A DNA stretch of 64,000 nucleotides, taken from an uncultured Pseudomonadales bacterium. GTDB taxonomy: Bacteria > Pseudomonadota > Gammaproteobacteria > Pseudomonadales > Cellvibrionaceae. Both the position numbers and the translations under genes were made by a program. The stretch spans positions 124,001-188,000 of the forward strand of contig CANLBN010000007.1 of NCBI GenBank assembly GCA_947488935.1, written 5' to 3'. This document shows positions 45,025-54,091 of the stretch, one piece after another; position 1 is the first letter of the stretch, and each line of letters begins with the position of its first letter. The notes beneath the pieces are model-generated. The model ran no database searches. It was not told where the DNA came from and saw only the letters and a list, made by a program, of their open reading frames with translations.

Positions 45025-46332
45025 ATGAAAGAAAATATACAAGTTTATGGTCTGGGTTTTTTATTAATTATTGGTGGCTTCTTACTAGCTAACCAATTTG
45101 TTAAACCAAGCCCACCACGTAGTATAACCATTGCCACAGGTAGTCAGTCTGGTGCTTATTACGCCTACGCTCAAGAATATAAAAAGCGCTTGGCTGAAAA
45201 GGGCATAGAGTTGAATATTATTAGTACCTCTGGCTCTATTGATAATATTCAACGGCTTAAAAATCAAGAGGTTGACCTTGCCTTTGTACAAAGTGGCACG
45301 GGCCAGATTGATAATGCCAAAGATCAAGAATCTACGTTAGTTTCTCTGGCAAGCCTTTACTATGAGCCTTTATGGTTATTTATGCCAACCTCAAAGGCTG
45401 TTTTTAAAACAAGCGATTTAAAGGGCAAGCGAGTTTCTATTGGTTCCGATGGGAGTGGTACGCGTGCCTTAGTGAGAGTATTACTCGAAAATAATGGTAT
45501 TAATAATAACAATACGGAGTTGTTCGAGGTAGACGGGGATGAAGGTGCTAGGCGCTTGATCGAAGGTGAGCTTGATTATACCTTTGTGGTTGCGTCAATG
45601 AATGCGCCATTAATAAAATCGCTACTGGCTAACAATGATATTGCCCCTTTCGATTTTGAGCGTGCTAAAGCTTATACCCGCCGCTATCGATTTTTATCAT
45701 CGGTAGAGTTGCCTCGTGGTGTTATTGATTTTAGTCGGGATATTCCGCAAAAAGATATCAACTTACTATCGGCGGCCGCAACGCTTGTTGCCAGAAATGA
45801 TATTCACCCAGCTCTGGTAGCATTACTTATGCAGGTGCTAGACGATGCACATAGCGAAGGCGGTGTACTCGAAGAGCCTGGCCAGTTTCCCTCAGAGCAT
45901 TATGTTGATTTTCCATTAGATAGTAGTGCTCAGCGTTACTTCGATTATGGGCCTCCATTGCTTCAGCGCTATCTACCTTTTTGGGTGGCAGTATTGGTTG
46001 ATCAGTTAAAGGTATTTTTAATACCGTTGCTTGCGCTGATGATTCCGCTAATGAAAATATTGCCACCTGTTTATCGCTGGCGTGTTCGCTCGCGTATTTA
46101 TCGTTGGTATCGTGATCTCCGTAGTATCGAGGAGCGAATGAGGGCTGCAAATGAAAAAGATACCGAGATAAAATTACTCGCCGAATTGATTGGTTTACAA
46201 GAAGAGGTGACGAATCAAGCTGCACCATTATCTTACACCGATGAGTTGTATCATTTGCGCTCTCATATCGCTTTAGTGCACGAAAAGATATCGAACAAAA
46301 TTTATAATGCCACTGATCCAGAATCAATTTAA
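45025..46332 (+). CDS. TAXI-family TRAP-type solute receptor, membrane-anchored
   Basis: About 435 residues from the chosen Met at 45025 (MKENIQVYGLGF), which places a membrane helix at once before the binding domain. In-frame starts 44893 and 44929 would add a non-conserved stretch. The binding domain begins RSITIATGSQSGAYYAYAQEY and has SGSIDNIQRLKNQEVDLAFVQSGT, characteristic of TAXI proteins. Near residue 320 a second hydrophobic segment (FWVAVLVDQLKVFLIPLLALMIPLM) precedes a basic cytoplasmic C-terminus. No DctM-type permease lies beside it, so it may sense rather than import its ligand. Confidence 0.85.
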   Translation: MKENIQVYGLGFLLIIGGFLLANQFVKPSPPRSITIATGSQSGAYYAYAQEYKKRLAEKGIELNIISTSGSIDNIQRLKNQEVDLAFVQSGTGQIDNAKDQESTLVSLASLYYEPLWLFMPTSKAVFKTSDLKGKRVSIGSDGSGTRALVRVLLENNGINNNNTELFEVDGDEGARRLIEGELDYTFVVASMNAPLIKSLLANNDIAPFDFERAKAYTRRYRFLSSVELPRGVIDFSRDIPQKDINLLSAAATLVARNDIHPALVALLMQVLDDAHSEGGVLEEPGQFPSEHYVDFPLDSSAQRYFDYGPPLLQRYLPFWVAVLVDQLKVFLIPLLALMIPLMKILPPVYRWRVRSRIYRWYRDLRSIEERMRAANEKDTEIKLLAELIGLQEEVTNQAAPLSYTDELYHLRSHIALVHEKISNKIYNATDPESI

Positions 46333-46371
46333 AAATAATAATTAATTGATAAGGCCATTTTAGGAAATACA

Positions 46372-46749
46372 ATGGAAGCAAAATATCAGCCTGGTATCTT
46401 TAATGTAAAGAACGAAAGCGATGCAAGAGCGATTATTTTGACGCCGGAAGGTGTGACCACAGATGAGCGTTGACAAAAAGAAACACCTTTTTTAACGCAA
46501 GATATAGGTCACTTTTTCCAGCCAGATGATAATACATTAATTCTTGATTTTGGTTGTGGTATAGGGCGAGTTTCAAAAGCACTTATTGATAATTATCAAT
46601 ACAGTGTAGTAGGTTTGGATATTAGCCCGTCTATGCGTCAGCTGGCTACAAATTATGTTGCCCATAATAATTTTTCTCCACAGGTAATTGACAAGCTGGC
46701 TAACTATGGTGCTCAAATTATTATGAGACCCAAACAACGCTTGCCCTAG
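46372..46749 (+). pseudogene. Broken SAM-dependent methyltransferase
   Basis: The frame opens with a good ribosome site (TTAGGAAATACA) and ATG. After 33 codons it meets TGA (46471-46473) in the context TDER-stop-QKETP, where related methyltransferases usually have Trp (TGG), so a single-base nonsense change is likely. Beyond it the same frame continues with LILDFGCGIGRVSKALI, SAM motif I, and VVGLDISPSMRQLA, motif II. It then ends at TAG (46747-46749) well before a full domain is completed. The gene is therefore interrupted twice, and its C-terminal half seems missing. Which methyltransferase it was is not clear. Confidence 0.78.
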
Positions 46750-47118
46750 AAGGGCTTGTTTTGGCGGTTTCTGGTTATCAATGAGCCCGGTGTTGATCGA
46801 TTTTTGGTGCGCGATGCAGATAGTGTTTTTTCCGAAAAAGAAAGGCGCGCTGTTGATCAATGGCTGGCGTCTGATAAGTACTTTCACATCATGCGTGATC
46901 ACTATGTGCAGACGGATCTTATTCAGGCTGGAATGTGGGGTGGTGTTGCTAATATATTTCCACCGCTCAATCAGCTGCTAGAAAAATTTCAAGTAGCTAC
47001 CCCGTCAAAAATGATCGACCAATTATTTGCTAATCAATTTTTATGGCCTACGGTTAAGCAAAGTGTATTGATTCACGATAGCTTTTATCAAACCTTTGGC
47101 TCGCAAACCCTTCCCTGA
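46750..47118 (+). pseudogene. Fragment of a glycan-related protein, fused in frame
   Basis: In the same frame after the TAG stop, 119 residues read FWRFLVINEPGVDRFLVRDADS, then SEKERRAVDQWLASDKYFHIMRDHY and GMWGGVANIFPPL. I recall this RDADS...AV-x-W-x-S...H-x-MRDH-x...GGMWG pattern from larger glycosyltransferase-like proteins in surface-polysaccharide clusters, here without an N-terminal part. There is no convincing start codon (only TTG or internal ATGs). It is probably a leftover piece joined to the methyltransferase remnant by deletion. An alternative is a short functional gene starting inside; the lack of a ribosome site argues against this. Confidence 0.6.
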
Positions 47119-47423
47119 AAAAAGACTAACCCCTAGACTATAGTTGCAATGAGTCAGTTATAAATTGCATGAGATATGCAAGTTTGTATAAGCCTATTAA
47201 AATTGATCTAGCACATGATAGTTGCTGTTGTGGTGTAAGACCTTAGTCGTAAATTGCCGCTATTATTAAGGAATCCATTGGCTTGTTTTCTCGATCAGTT
47301 GCATTATGTGTCTTTGCTTTATATGATCTCTATCGTTTTGTTTTACTTGCACTTTAATTATATTAAGCAGAGTGCGGCTAAGATTTTAAAATAATAAATA
47401 AAGGCTAACACGAGGACACTAGT
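47119..47423. other. Gap of about 300 bases, no gene seen
   Basis: AT-rich and without open frames of interest. It separates the gene remnants from the small membrane protein gene and presumably holds that gene's promoter. No RNA or repeat recognised. Confidence 0.5.
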
Positions 47424-47615
47424 ATGAGTGCTAAACAAACAGCAACTTCTCTGCTCAATCAATTAGATGACAATGCTAACTGGGAAGAAGTAAAAGATAC
47501 CATCATGAAAGTGTATAAGCGTGAAACAGGTGACGCCAAAGCAGATGCACTTGCCGCTATTGTTTTAACGGGTGTATTTGTCGCTGTATGTATTGCTTGG
47601 GTGAGCAGCCAATAA
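47424..47615 (+). CDS. Small tail-anchored membrane protein
   Basis: A 63-residue protein with a good ribosome site (CACGAGGACACTAGT before ATG). The first 40 residues are soluble and acidic/basic mixed (LLNQLDDNANWEEVKDTIMKVYKRETG). That helical segment is reminiscent of small antitoxin-like proteins with a DD-x-x-WE pattern. The last 20 residues (ALAAIVLTGVFVAVCIAWVSS) form one membrane helix, giving a C-tail anchor. A hairpin follows about 50 bases on. No toxin partner is seen beside it. Function unknown. Confidence 0.6.
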   Translation: MSAKQTATSLLNQLDDNANWEEVKDTIMKVYKRETGDAKADALAAIVLTGVFVAVCIAWVSSQ

Positions 47616-47663
47616 CTCAACAATAATGTAGCTAGATGCACAAAGCCCGTTAATCTATATCTA

Positions 47664-47690
47664 GCTGACAAGGGTATTACTCTTGTCAGC
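47664..47690. terminator. Hairpin behind the small membrane protein gene
   Basis: Stem GCTGACAAG / CTTGTCAGC, extendable by GGT/ACT with one G-T pair to 12 pairs, then ATATATTAAT. Likely terminator, although the T tract is weak. Confidence 0.6.
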
Positions 47691-47836
47691 ATATATTAAT
47701 CCTATTTAGCCCTCTCTTTTAACTCTCTCTTCGCTAGAATTGTTAGCGCGTTCCTCTGACGTGATTTTTCCGCTATATTGACAACTAAAAACTCAATTCT
47801 CTTTTGTTAAGCTAACTGCCAGAGTGCGGTATTTTT

Positions 47837-49480
47837 ATGATTAATGTTGATTCGGCTAATTACCCGTACACGTCTAGAAGAACAGCAACCTTTGCCAAGA
47901 ACGGTATGGTTGCCAGCTCTCAACCTTTAGCGGCAGACGTAGGTTTGTCCATACTTAAAGCAGGCGGTAATGCCGTTGATGCAGCCATAGCGACCGCGGC
48001 CGCATTAACTGTAGTTGAACCTACCGGTTGTGGTATAGGAGGGGACGCCTTCGCTTTGGTATGGATTAAGGATAAATTACATGGGCTAAATGCAAGCTCT
48101 GTTGCACCTACTGGCCTAACACCCGAGGCAATGAGCGAGTATGGCTATGGCGAGGGCCACAAAGACGAAAAAATGCCGCTGCATGGCTGGCTCCCGGTAA
48201 CGGTTCCTGGTGTCCCATCTGCCTGGGCGAATTTGCACAAGCGCTGGGGTAAATTGCCTTTTGCTGATTTATTAATGCCAGCCGTTAAATTAGCGCGTGA
48301 GGGCTTTCCTGTTTCTCCTACCATTAGTTATCTCTGGGCAAGAGAAGCTAAATTAATGAGTAAAGTATTAACCGACGATGCGCTAAAAAAGAACTGGTTT
48401 GATGTGTTTTCTTTTGATGGCCGCACTCCAAACCCTGGAGAGCTTTTCTCCTCGCTTGGTCATGCAGATTCATTACAAAGTATTGCCGATTCCTACGGCG
48501 AGAGTTTTTATCGTGGCGAGCTTGCCGAAAAAATAGATGCCTTTGCGCGTGCGAGTGGCGGCTTAATTCGTAAAGAAGACCTTGCAGCCTATGAACCCGA
48601 ATGGGTTGACCCTATCAAATTGAATTATCGCGGTTACGATATTTGGGAAATACCGCCAAACGGACAAGGCTTGGTGGTATTAATGGCATTAAATATTTTA
48701 AAAGGCTATGACCTTGCTAAAGCAGGCGCGCGTGATTCTACCGAGGTTATCCATAAGCAAATAGAGGCGATGAAACTCGCCTATACCGATGGCAAAGCAT
48801 TTATCACTCAACAAGACTCTATGCCCTATGATGTTGAGGATCTATTAGCGGAGGCCTATGCACAGTCGCGCCGTAATCAAATTGGCGAACAAGCGGTGAT
48901 GCCAAGTGCAGGTAGCCCTCAAAAAGGCGGCACTGTTTATTTAGCCACTGCTGATAGTGACGGCAATATGGTCTCTTATATTCAAAGTAATTTTCATGGT
49001 TTTGGCTCGGGTATAGTCGTCCCGGGTACAGGTATTAGCCTGCAAAATCGTGGCGCTGACTTCTCGCTTGATCCAAACCACCCGAATTTTCTACAAGCCG
49101 GTAAAAAAACTTTTCATACTATTATCCCTGGGTTTATCAGCAAGGGTGATCAGGCCGTTGGGCCTTTTGGTGTTATGGGTGCTTATATGCAGCCTCAGGG
49201 GCACTTACAGGTTGTTAGCAATATGATTGATTTTGGCATGAACCCACAAACAGCTCTCGATGCACCACGTTGGCAATGGTTTGGTGAGAAGACAGTAGGT
49301 CTAGAGCCAGAATTAGGGGCAACGGTTCTTAAAGATTTACAAAATAAAGGCCACGATGCCAGTGCTGCAACAGACCCTACGATTTATGGGCGGGGGCAAA
49401 TTATTATTCGAGACCCTCTCACGGGCGTACTCTGTGGCGGTACAGAGAAAAGAATAGACGGGACAATTGCCGCTTATTAA
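47837..49480 (+). CDS. Gamma-glutamyltransferase family protein
   Basis: N-terminal nucleophile hydrolase of the gamma-glutamyltranspeptidase family, 547 residues. The N-terminal part has GMVASSQPLAADVGLSILKAGGNAVDAAIAT and EPTGCGIGGDAF. The autoprocessing and catalytic threonine is in QKGGTVYLATADSDGNMVS, with FHGFGSGIVVPGTGISLQNRG downstream. No signal peptide is found, unlike periplasmic GGT, so it is probably cytoplasmic (YwrD-like) and may act on gamma-glutamyl compounds or as an acylase. Lies alone between a small membrane protein gene and ruvC. Confidence 0.9.
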   Translation: MINVDSANYPYTSRRTATFAKNGMVASSQPLAADVGLSILKAGGNAVDAAIATAAALTVVEPTGCGIGGDAFALVWIKDKLHGLNASSVAPTGLTPEAMSEYGYGEGHKDEKMPLHGWLPVTVPGVPSAWANLHKRWGKLPFADLLMPAVKLAREGFPVSPTISYLWAREAKLMSKVLTDDALKKNWFDVFSFDGRTPNPGELFSSLGHADSLQSIADSYGESFYRGELAEKIDAFARASGGLIRKEDLAAYEPEWVDPIKLNYRGYDIWEIPPNGQGLVVLMALNILKGYDLAKAGARDSTEVIHKQIEAMKLAYTDGKAFITQQDSMPYDVEDLLAEAYAQSRRNQIGEQAVMPSAGSPQKGGTVYLATADSDGNMVSYIQSNFHGFGSGIVVPGTGISLQNRGADFSLDPNHPNFLQAGKKTFHTIIPGFISKGDQAVGPFGVMGAYMQPQGHLQVVSNMIDFGMNPQTALDAPRWQWFGEKTVGLEPELGATVLKDLQNKGHDASAATDPTIYGRGQIIIRDPLTGVLCGGTEKRIDGTIAAY

Positions 49481-49575
49481 TGATAATTCCCTTTTAGGCT
49501 CTGTGTTTTCTTTAAAACCCTTGATTTTTTGTAGCCATCCTCACATACTGATCAAAAATACTGGATATAAAAACA

Positions 49576-50094
49576 GTGGCTATTATCTTAGGGATCGATC
49601 CCGGTTCACTCAAAACAGGTTTTGGGCTTATTAATGCACTTGGTGGCCGTTACGAGTATGTTGCCAGTGGTGTTATTCGCCTCCCCAAAGCAGAGTTGCC
49701 AGAGCGCCTACATGTTATTTTTGAGAGCCTAATAGAGGTTATTGAGGAATACTCGCCGCAAGAGATGGCAATAGAAAGCGTATTTATGTCTAAAAGTGCA
49801 GGCTCTGCCATTAAGCTTGGGCAAGCACGCGGCGCTGCTATTGTTGCAGCAACCAGCAGTGATTTACCCGTTGCCGAATACGAGGCAAAAAAAGTAAAGC
49901 AATCCGTGGTTGGCTCCGGTGGTGCCGATAAAGCTCAAGTGCAACATATGATCAAACAGCTATTAAAACTCTCGGCAACCCCACAAGAAGATGCCGCAGA
50001 TGCTCTTGCTGTGGCCATTTGCCATGCTAATACCCAGCAGCATTTAATTGCCATTGCCGAGGGCAAGCGCTTTAGGCGTGGCCGCATGGTTTAG
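49576..50094 (+). CDS. ruvC: Holliday junction resolvase RuvC
   Basis: Cuts Holliday junctions symmetrically in recombination repair. GTG start; [16 protein letters not shown] carries the first catalytic Asp (D7), MAIESVFM the Glu, and [16 protein letters not shown] the final Asp pair. Length 172 as in E. coli (173). First gene of the ruv group, 56 bases upstream of ruvA. No yebC precedes it. Confidence 0.95.
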   Translation: MAIILGIDPGSLKTGFGLINALGGRYEYVASGVIRLPKAELPERLHVIFESLIEVIEEYSPQEMAIESVFMSKSAGSAIKLGQARGAAIVAATSSDLPVAEYEAKKVKQSVVGSGGADKAQVQHMIKQLLKLSATPQEDAADALAVAICHANTQQHLIAIAEGKRFRRGRMV

Positions 50095-50150
50095 TGATAT
50101 GTGGTGCTTAGATACTTACTAAACGATCAATAAAAAGACTGAGAAATATT

Positions 50151-50765
50151 ATGATAGGCCGTCTAAAAGGCAATATTATCGAGAAACAACCACCGCAGGT
50201 ATTGATTGATGTGAATGGTGTAGGCTACGAAGCCCAAGCACCCATGACGAGCTTTTATCCAATGCCTGCGGTTGGCGAGCAAGTTATCTTACATACACAT
50301 CTATCGGTCTCAGAAAACGCTCATCAACTCTTTGCCTTTTACACACTTGAGGAGCGCAAGTTATTCCGCACATTGATTAAAGTCAGTGGCGTTGGCCCTA
50401 AAATGGCTTTGGCAATTTTGTCGGGTATGCCCGTGAACGAATTTGTACAATGTGTGATAGAAGGCAATAGTGCAGCGTTGGTTAAAGTGCCAGGCGTCGG
50501 CAAAAAAACCGCCGAGCGTTTAATTATAGAGGTTAAGGATAAGCTAAAAGGGTGGGAGAGCCTCGATTCCACTGTGGCAACCTTTGGCGATGCTATGCAG
50601 GCCTCACCGCAATCTGCAATTACGGCCGATGCAGAGAGCGCTTTAACCGCTCTGGGTTATAAACCAACTGATGCAGCTAAAGTGATTGCTAGGGTGCAAA
50701 AGGGTGAAAGTATAGAAACCAGTGAAGAGTTAATACGATTGGCTTTGAAGAGTTTGGCTGGGTAA
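50151..50765 (+). CDS. ruvA: Holliday junction branch migration protein RuvA
   Basis: Tetrameric junction-binding partner of RuvB. N-terminal OB domain MIGRLKGNIIEKQPPQVLIDVNGVGYE, two helix-hairpin-helix elements (LIKVSGVGPKMALAILSG and LVKVPGVGKKTAERLIIE), and the C-terminal RuvB-binding domain (ESALTALGYKPTDAAKVI). Length 204, typical. The next gene is not ruvB but a 331-aa protein of foreign look. Confidence 0.96.
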   Translation: MIGRLKGNIIEKQPPQVLIDVNGVGYEAQAPMTSFYPMPAVGEQVILHTHLSVSENAHQLFAFYTLEERKLFRTLIKVSGVGPKMALAILSGMPVNEFVQCVIEGNSAALVKVPGVGKKTAERLIIEVKDKLKGWESLDSTVATFGDAMQASPQSAITADAESALTALGYKPTDAAKVIARVQKGESIETSEELIRLALKSLAG

Positions 50766-50844
50766 GTTGATTTGGTATAGACTCTCTTTTTAATAAAATT
50801 TTACTTTCCCTAGTGCGTAAAGATATTCAGATGGACTTGTTATT

Positions 50845-51840
50845 ATGAAATACACGTATATTATTTTTTTACTCTTAACTTCAATGGCGGTACAAAGCCA
50901 AACGCCGTACCTTCACAGTAAGAGAAGTAGCAATTCAGAAGTTCAAGCATCTATAGACAAACATTTATCTTTAGCTCAAGTAAAGGCTATTAGGTTGCTT
51001 GAAATAGGTAAATATTCAGAATTAATTGACCTTATAACTTCGCTCGAAGCTAGTTTTAATGAAAATATAGCAAATGAGGTACCTCTCTCTTTAGAGATAT
51101 ATTCCATTTATTATTCGGAAAAAAACTTAGGTGATAAATTAGATAAATTTGTTCAGGCATATCCCGATCACTTTCTACCTTACTTACTTAGAGGTACATT
51201 TTATGTAGGACAAGGTTGGAATAATAGAGGAGGGAGTTATTATGATGATACGACTAAACAGCAAGTACGGGGTATGGATTATTTTCACTTAAAGGCATTC
51301 CCTGATCTTAATCAGTCTTTAGTGATAAACCCAAATTTTATGTATTCTTATTTAATTAGAGCCGCTATATACAGACCTAGAGGGGCAGCAAAAGATTTGA
51401 TGTGGGAAGATATTCGAACTGCATTAGACTTAAATGAGGCTAGTTATGAGGCGTGGACTCAGTACCTGAATGCGTCTTTACCCAGATGGTATGGAAGCGA
51501 ATATATTTTGCACTCTCGACTTAATGAAAGTCAAAGATATGTAAAGGCTAATCCAAGATTAGTTGGTATGAAAGCACTTGTTGCAAGAAATAATGCTGAG
51601 AAGTATTGGTATGCAAAACAAAAGAAAAAAGCTATAAAAGCGTATATAGACGCAGAAAAGTTAGGGGATCATGAATGGGTAACAAGTGAAACTGCCAGAG
51701 TTTTACTGTATTCAGGGAAAGATAATGACCTTGCGTGTGAATATACTGATAAGGCAATTAAGTTAGAGCCGTATAGTCCTAGAACTAATCGATTTGCATT
51801 ATATTGCGAAGCAAATAGAAAGCTTGGTTATATAAAGTGA
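50845..51840 (+). CDS. Exported DUF4034-like protein inserted between ruvA and ruvB
   Basis: A 331-residue protein with signal peptide (YIIFLLLTSMAVQSQ). The mature part is helical with tetratricopeptide-like spacing and the motif LRGTFYVGQGWNNRGG, which resembles DUF4034 proteins; NPNFMYSYLIRAAIY and KLEPYSPRTNRFALYC are repeat-like. Codon use differs from the ruv genes (many AGA, TTA and AAA codons). It lies between ruvA and ruvB, which are normally adjacent, so it is most likely a later insertion. No start-site or mobile-element remnant was found around it. Function unknown; DUF4034 families turn up near secretion-system or defence genes, which I cannot show here. Confidence 0.75.
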   Translation: MKYTYIIFLLLTSMAVQSQTPYLHSKRSSNSEVQASIDKHLSLAQVKAIRLLEIGKYSELIDLITSLEASFNENIANEVPLSLEIYSIYYSEKNLGDKLDKFVQAYPDHFLPYLLRGTFYVGQGWNNRGGSYYDDTTKQQVRGMDYFHLKAFPDLNQSLVINPNFMYSYLIRAAIYRPRGAAKDLMWEDIRTALDLNEASYEAWTQYLNASLPRWYGSEYILHSRLNESQRYVKANPRLVGMKALVARNNAEKYWYAKQKKKAIKAYIDAEKLGDHEWVTSETARVLLYSGKDNDLACEYTDKAIKLEPYSPRTNRFALYCEANRKLGYIK

Positions 51841-51925
51841 CTTTAAGCTATGCTGTTTGTTCTTCAGCTATGTGTGAATCTTATATTTAAAGTATTATTA
51901 GGTTTTTGCCTAAAACAATAAAATC

Positions 51926-52963
51926 ATGATAACCAAAGATAATCTACAAGCAGAACGAATGGTAACTCCGGCGGCAATGCCACAAGAGGAGCGACAGGAT
52001 AGGGCTATTCGCCCTAAAACTCTTAAGGAGTACGTAGGCCAGCCACAAGTGCGTGAGCAGATGGATATTTTTATTCGCGCCGCACAAAAGCGCAGTGAGC
52101 CACTGGATCATACCTTAATCTTTGGCCCGCCAGGCCTAGGTAAAACCACACTTGCTAATATTATTGCCCACGAAATGGGCGTCGAGATGTCGTCGACATC
52201 AGGCCCTGTTTTGGAAAAAGCCGGTGATCTCGCTGCATTAATGACAAACCTTCAACCCGGTGATGTGCTATTTATTGACGAGATTCATCGACTCTCGCCG
52301 GTTGTAGAAGAAGTGCTTTACCCTGCCATGGAAGACTACCAACTCGATATCATGATCGGAGAGGGGCCTGCCGCTCGTTCTATTAAACTCGATTTACCAC
52401 CATTTACTCTAGTCGGTGCGACTACACGCGCAGGGCTTTTAACATCACCTCTGCGTGATCGTTTTGGTATTGTGCAGCGTCTTGAGTTTTACAATGTCGA
52501 GGATCTTACGCACATTGTTGGTCGCTCTGCATCGCTTTTGGGGGTGCCAATGGACCAGCAAGGTGCTTTTGAGATAGCAAAACGTTCTCGCGGTACCCCG
52601 CGTATTGCTAACCGTTTATTGCGTCGTGTGCGCGACTATGCCGAGGTGAAAGGAGATGGGCATATAAGTAATGATATCGCTGATCAAGCGCTTAATATGC
52701 TCAATGTTGATACCAGTGGTTTTGACCATATGGACCGCAAGTTGTTACTTGCCATGATCGAGAAGTTTGGTGGTGGTCCGGTGGGTATCGATAGCCTTGC
52801 AGCGGCTATCAGTGAAGAGCGAGATACGATTGAAGATGTACTCGAGCCCTATTTAATACAGCAGGGCTTTATTACTCGTACCCCTAGAGGACGTGTGGTC
52901 ACGGCGCTGGCTTACGAGCACTTTGATTTGCCGGATTTAACCAATAATACTCATAAAAACTAA
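51926..52963 (+). CDS. ruvB: Holliday junction ATPase RuvB
   Basis: AAA+ motor for branch migration. Walker [14 protein letters not shown], Walker [10 protein letters not shown], sensor [18 protein letters not shown], and the C-terminal winged helix ([40 protein letters not shown]) are complete. Length 345. The conserved N-terminal [14 protein letters not shown] confirms the frame. No Shine-Dalgarno site is visible at the ATG, so translation may be inefficient now that ruvA is distant. Confidence 0.96.
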   Translation: MITKDNLQAERMVTPAAMPQEERQDRAIRPKTLKEYVGQPQVREQMDIFIRAAQKRSEPLDHTLIFGPPGLGKTTLANIIAHEMGVEMSSTSGPVLEKAGDLAALMTNLQPGDVLFIDEIHRLSPVVEEVLYPAMEDYQLDIMIGEGPAARSIKLDLPPFTLVGATTRAGLLTSPLRDRFGIVQRLEFYNVEDLTHIVGRSASLLGVPMDQQGAFEIAKRSRGTPRIANRLLRRVRDYAEVKGDGHISNDIADQALNMLNVDTSGFDHMDRKLLLAMIEKFGGGPVGIDSLAAAISEERDTIEDVLEPYLIQQGFITRTPRGRVVTALAYEHFDLPDLTNNTHKN

Positions 52964-53038
52964 TTGACTGATTGGCAATATCTGCTTTGCGGATATTCTC
53001 TGGCCTATATATCGTTTGTATCAATAGTTAGGAATAAA

Positions 53039-53482
53039 ATGAAAGGTTCTTCTACTATTTCCTCTTCAGAAAATGAATTTAAATTACCTATCCGGGTCTA
53101 TATCGAAGACACCGACGCAGGTGGTATTGTCTATTATGTTAATTATTTAAAGTATATTGAGCGCAGTCGTACCGAGTTATTGCGTTCGATGGGTTATGGC
53201 AAAACCGCTGTATTGGGTGATAATTTATTATTGGTGGTGCGCCATGCAGATGTCGACTATCTCTCATCTGCACGACTAGACGATGAAATAATAGCAACAG
53301 CACAGGTGCAAAAAATAGCAAGAACCTATGTTGTTTTTCATCAAGAGGTGCAAAGAGGTGAAGAGGTATTATGTAAAGCAACAGTAAAAATTGCCTGCGT
53401 ACAAGTTAGCCATCATAAAATGAAGCCGGCGCGAATACCTGACTCTATTTATGCTTCTTTACAGAAAATATTGTTTGATTAA
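53039..53482 (+). CDS. ybgC: Acyl-CoA thioesterase YbgC (tol-pal cluster)
   Basis: Hot-dog-fold 4HBT thioesterase, 147 residues. The active-site stretch is YIEDTDAGGIVYYVNYLKYIERSRTELLRSMG with catalytic Asp (about D26). The ATG at 53039 with GTTAGGAATAAA upstream is preferred to the TTG at 52964, which adds an unrelated 25-residue tail. First member of the tol-pal region; family members are thought to link phospholipid metabolism with the Tol system. Confidence 0.92.
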   Translation: MKGSSTISSSENEFKLPIRVYIEDTDAGGIVYYVNYLKYIERSRTELLRSMGYGKTAVLGDNLLLVVRHADVDYLSSARLDDEIIATAQVQKIARTYVVFHQEVQRGEEVLCKATVKIACVQVSHHKMKPARIPDSIYASLQKILFD

Positions 53483-53507
53483 TCGATAGATAACTTGATG
53501 TAACCCT

Positions 53508-53996
53508 ATGACGATTCTTGAAAGATCAGAACTCATATTAACTTTTGTTATAACCATTCTATTGTTACTATTTGGCTCATTAATTTCACCAAATAGTGCG
53601 TCTATCTCTCAGCTGATTTTATACGGTGCTGCACTATTACTGTTGCAAGGTTTAATGCGTGATCTATGTATTCTCTTTCGTCAGCGACGTTTGTCTACTG
53701 TAAAACAAAGTAAAAATAATAAAAAAAGTACCGCACAGATACCTTCGAATCCTGTTAAAGAACCGTGTTTTTGTTTGGAATCAGCTGTTGGTTTAACGGG
53801 AGTTATTGCTGGCTTATGCCTATTGAGTATAGGCTTCAATGACACAATATCTTTAAATAGCTATTTTTTTGCTGCCTATATTAATTTTATTTTGGTTTTA
53901 GGATTTTTCCTAAAAAATTATGTATTTGGTTGGAGTCCTTGGAAAATTTATAAAGAACCCGATCACATGAATGTAATATTTCAATGGAAGTCATAA
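53508..53996 (+). CDS. Membrane protein of unknown function within the tol-pal region
   Basis: A 162-residue protein with three or four hydrophobic helices (about 8-27, 32-52, 95-113 and 120-138) and a basic Lys/Asn loop near residues 60-85. The C-terminal WSPWKIYKEPDHMNVIFQW is conserved-looking. It lies 25 bases after ybgC and about 95 bases before tolQ. It is not one of the standard Tol genes and is absent from the E. coli and Pseudomonas order. I do not recognise the family. A role in envelope maintenance is inferred from position only. Confidence 0.6.
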   Translation: MTILERSELILTFVITILLLLFGSLISPNSASISQLILYGAALLLLQGLMRDLCILFRQRRLSTVKQSKNNKKSTAQIPSNPVKEPCFCLESAVGLTGVIAGLCLLSIGFNDTISLNSYFFAAYINFILVLGFFLKNYVFGWSPWKIYKEPDHMNVIFQWKS

Positions 53997-54091
53997 ATAG
54001 AAGTGTTACTATTGCGCGCACTTATTTCTGATTAAAAACTTATTCTATAGCTTAAAGGGTTATTGGTTTTAAATAACAGGTTTTACTGCAT

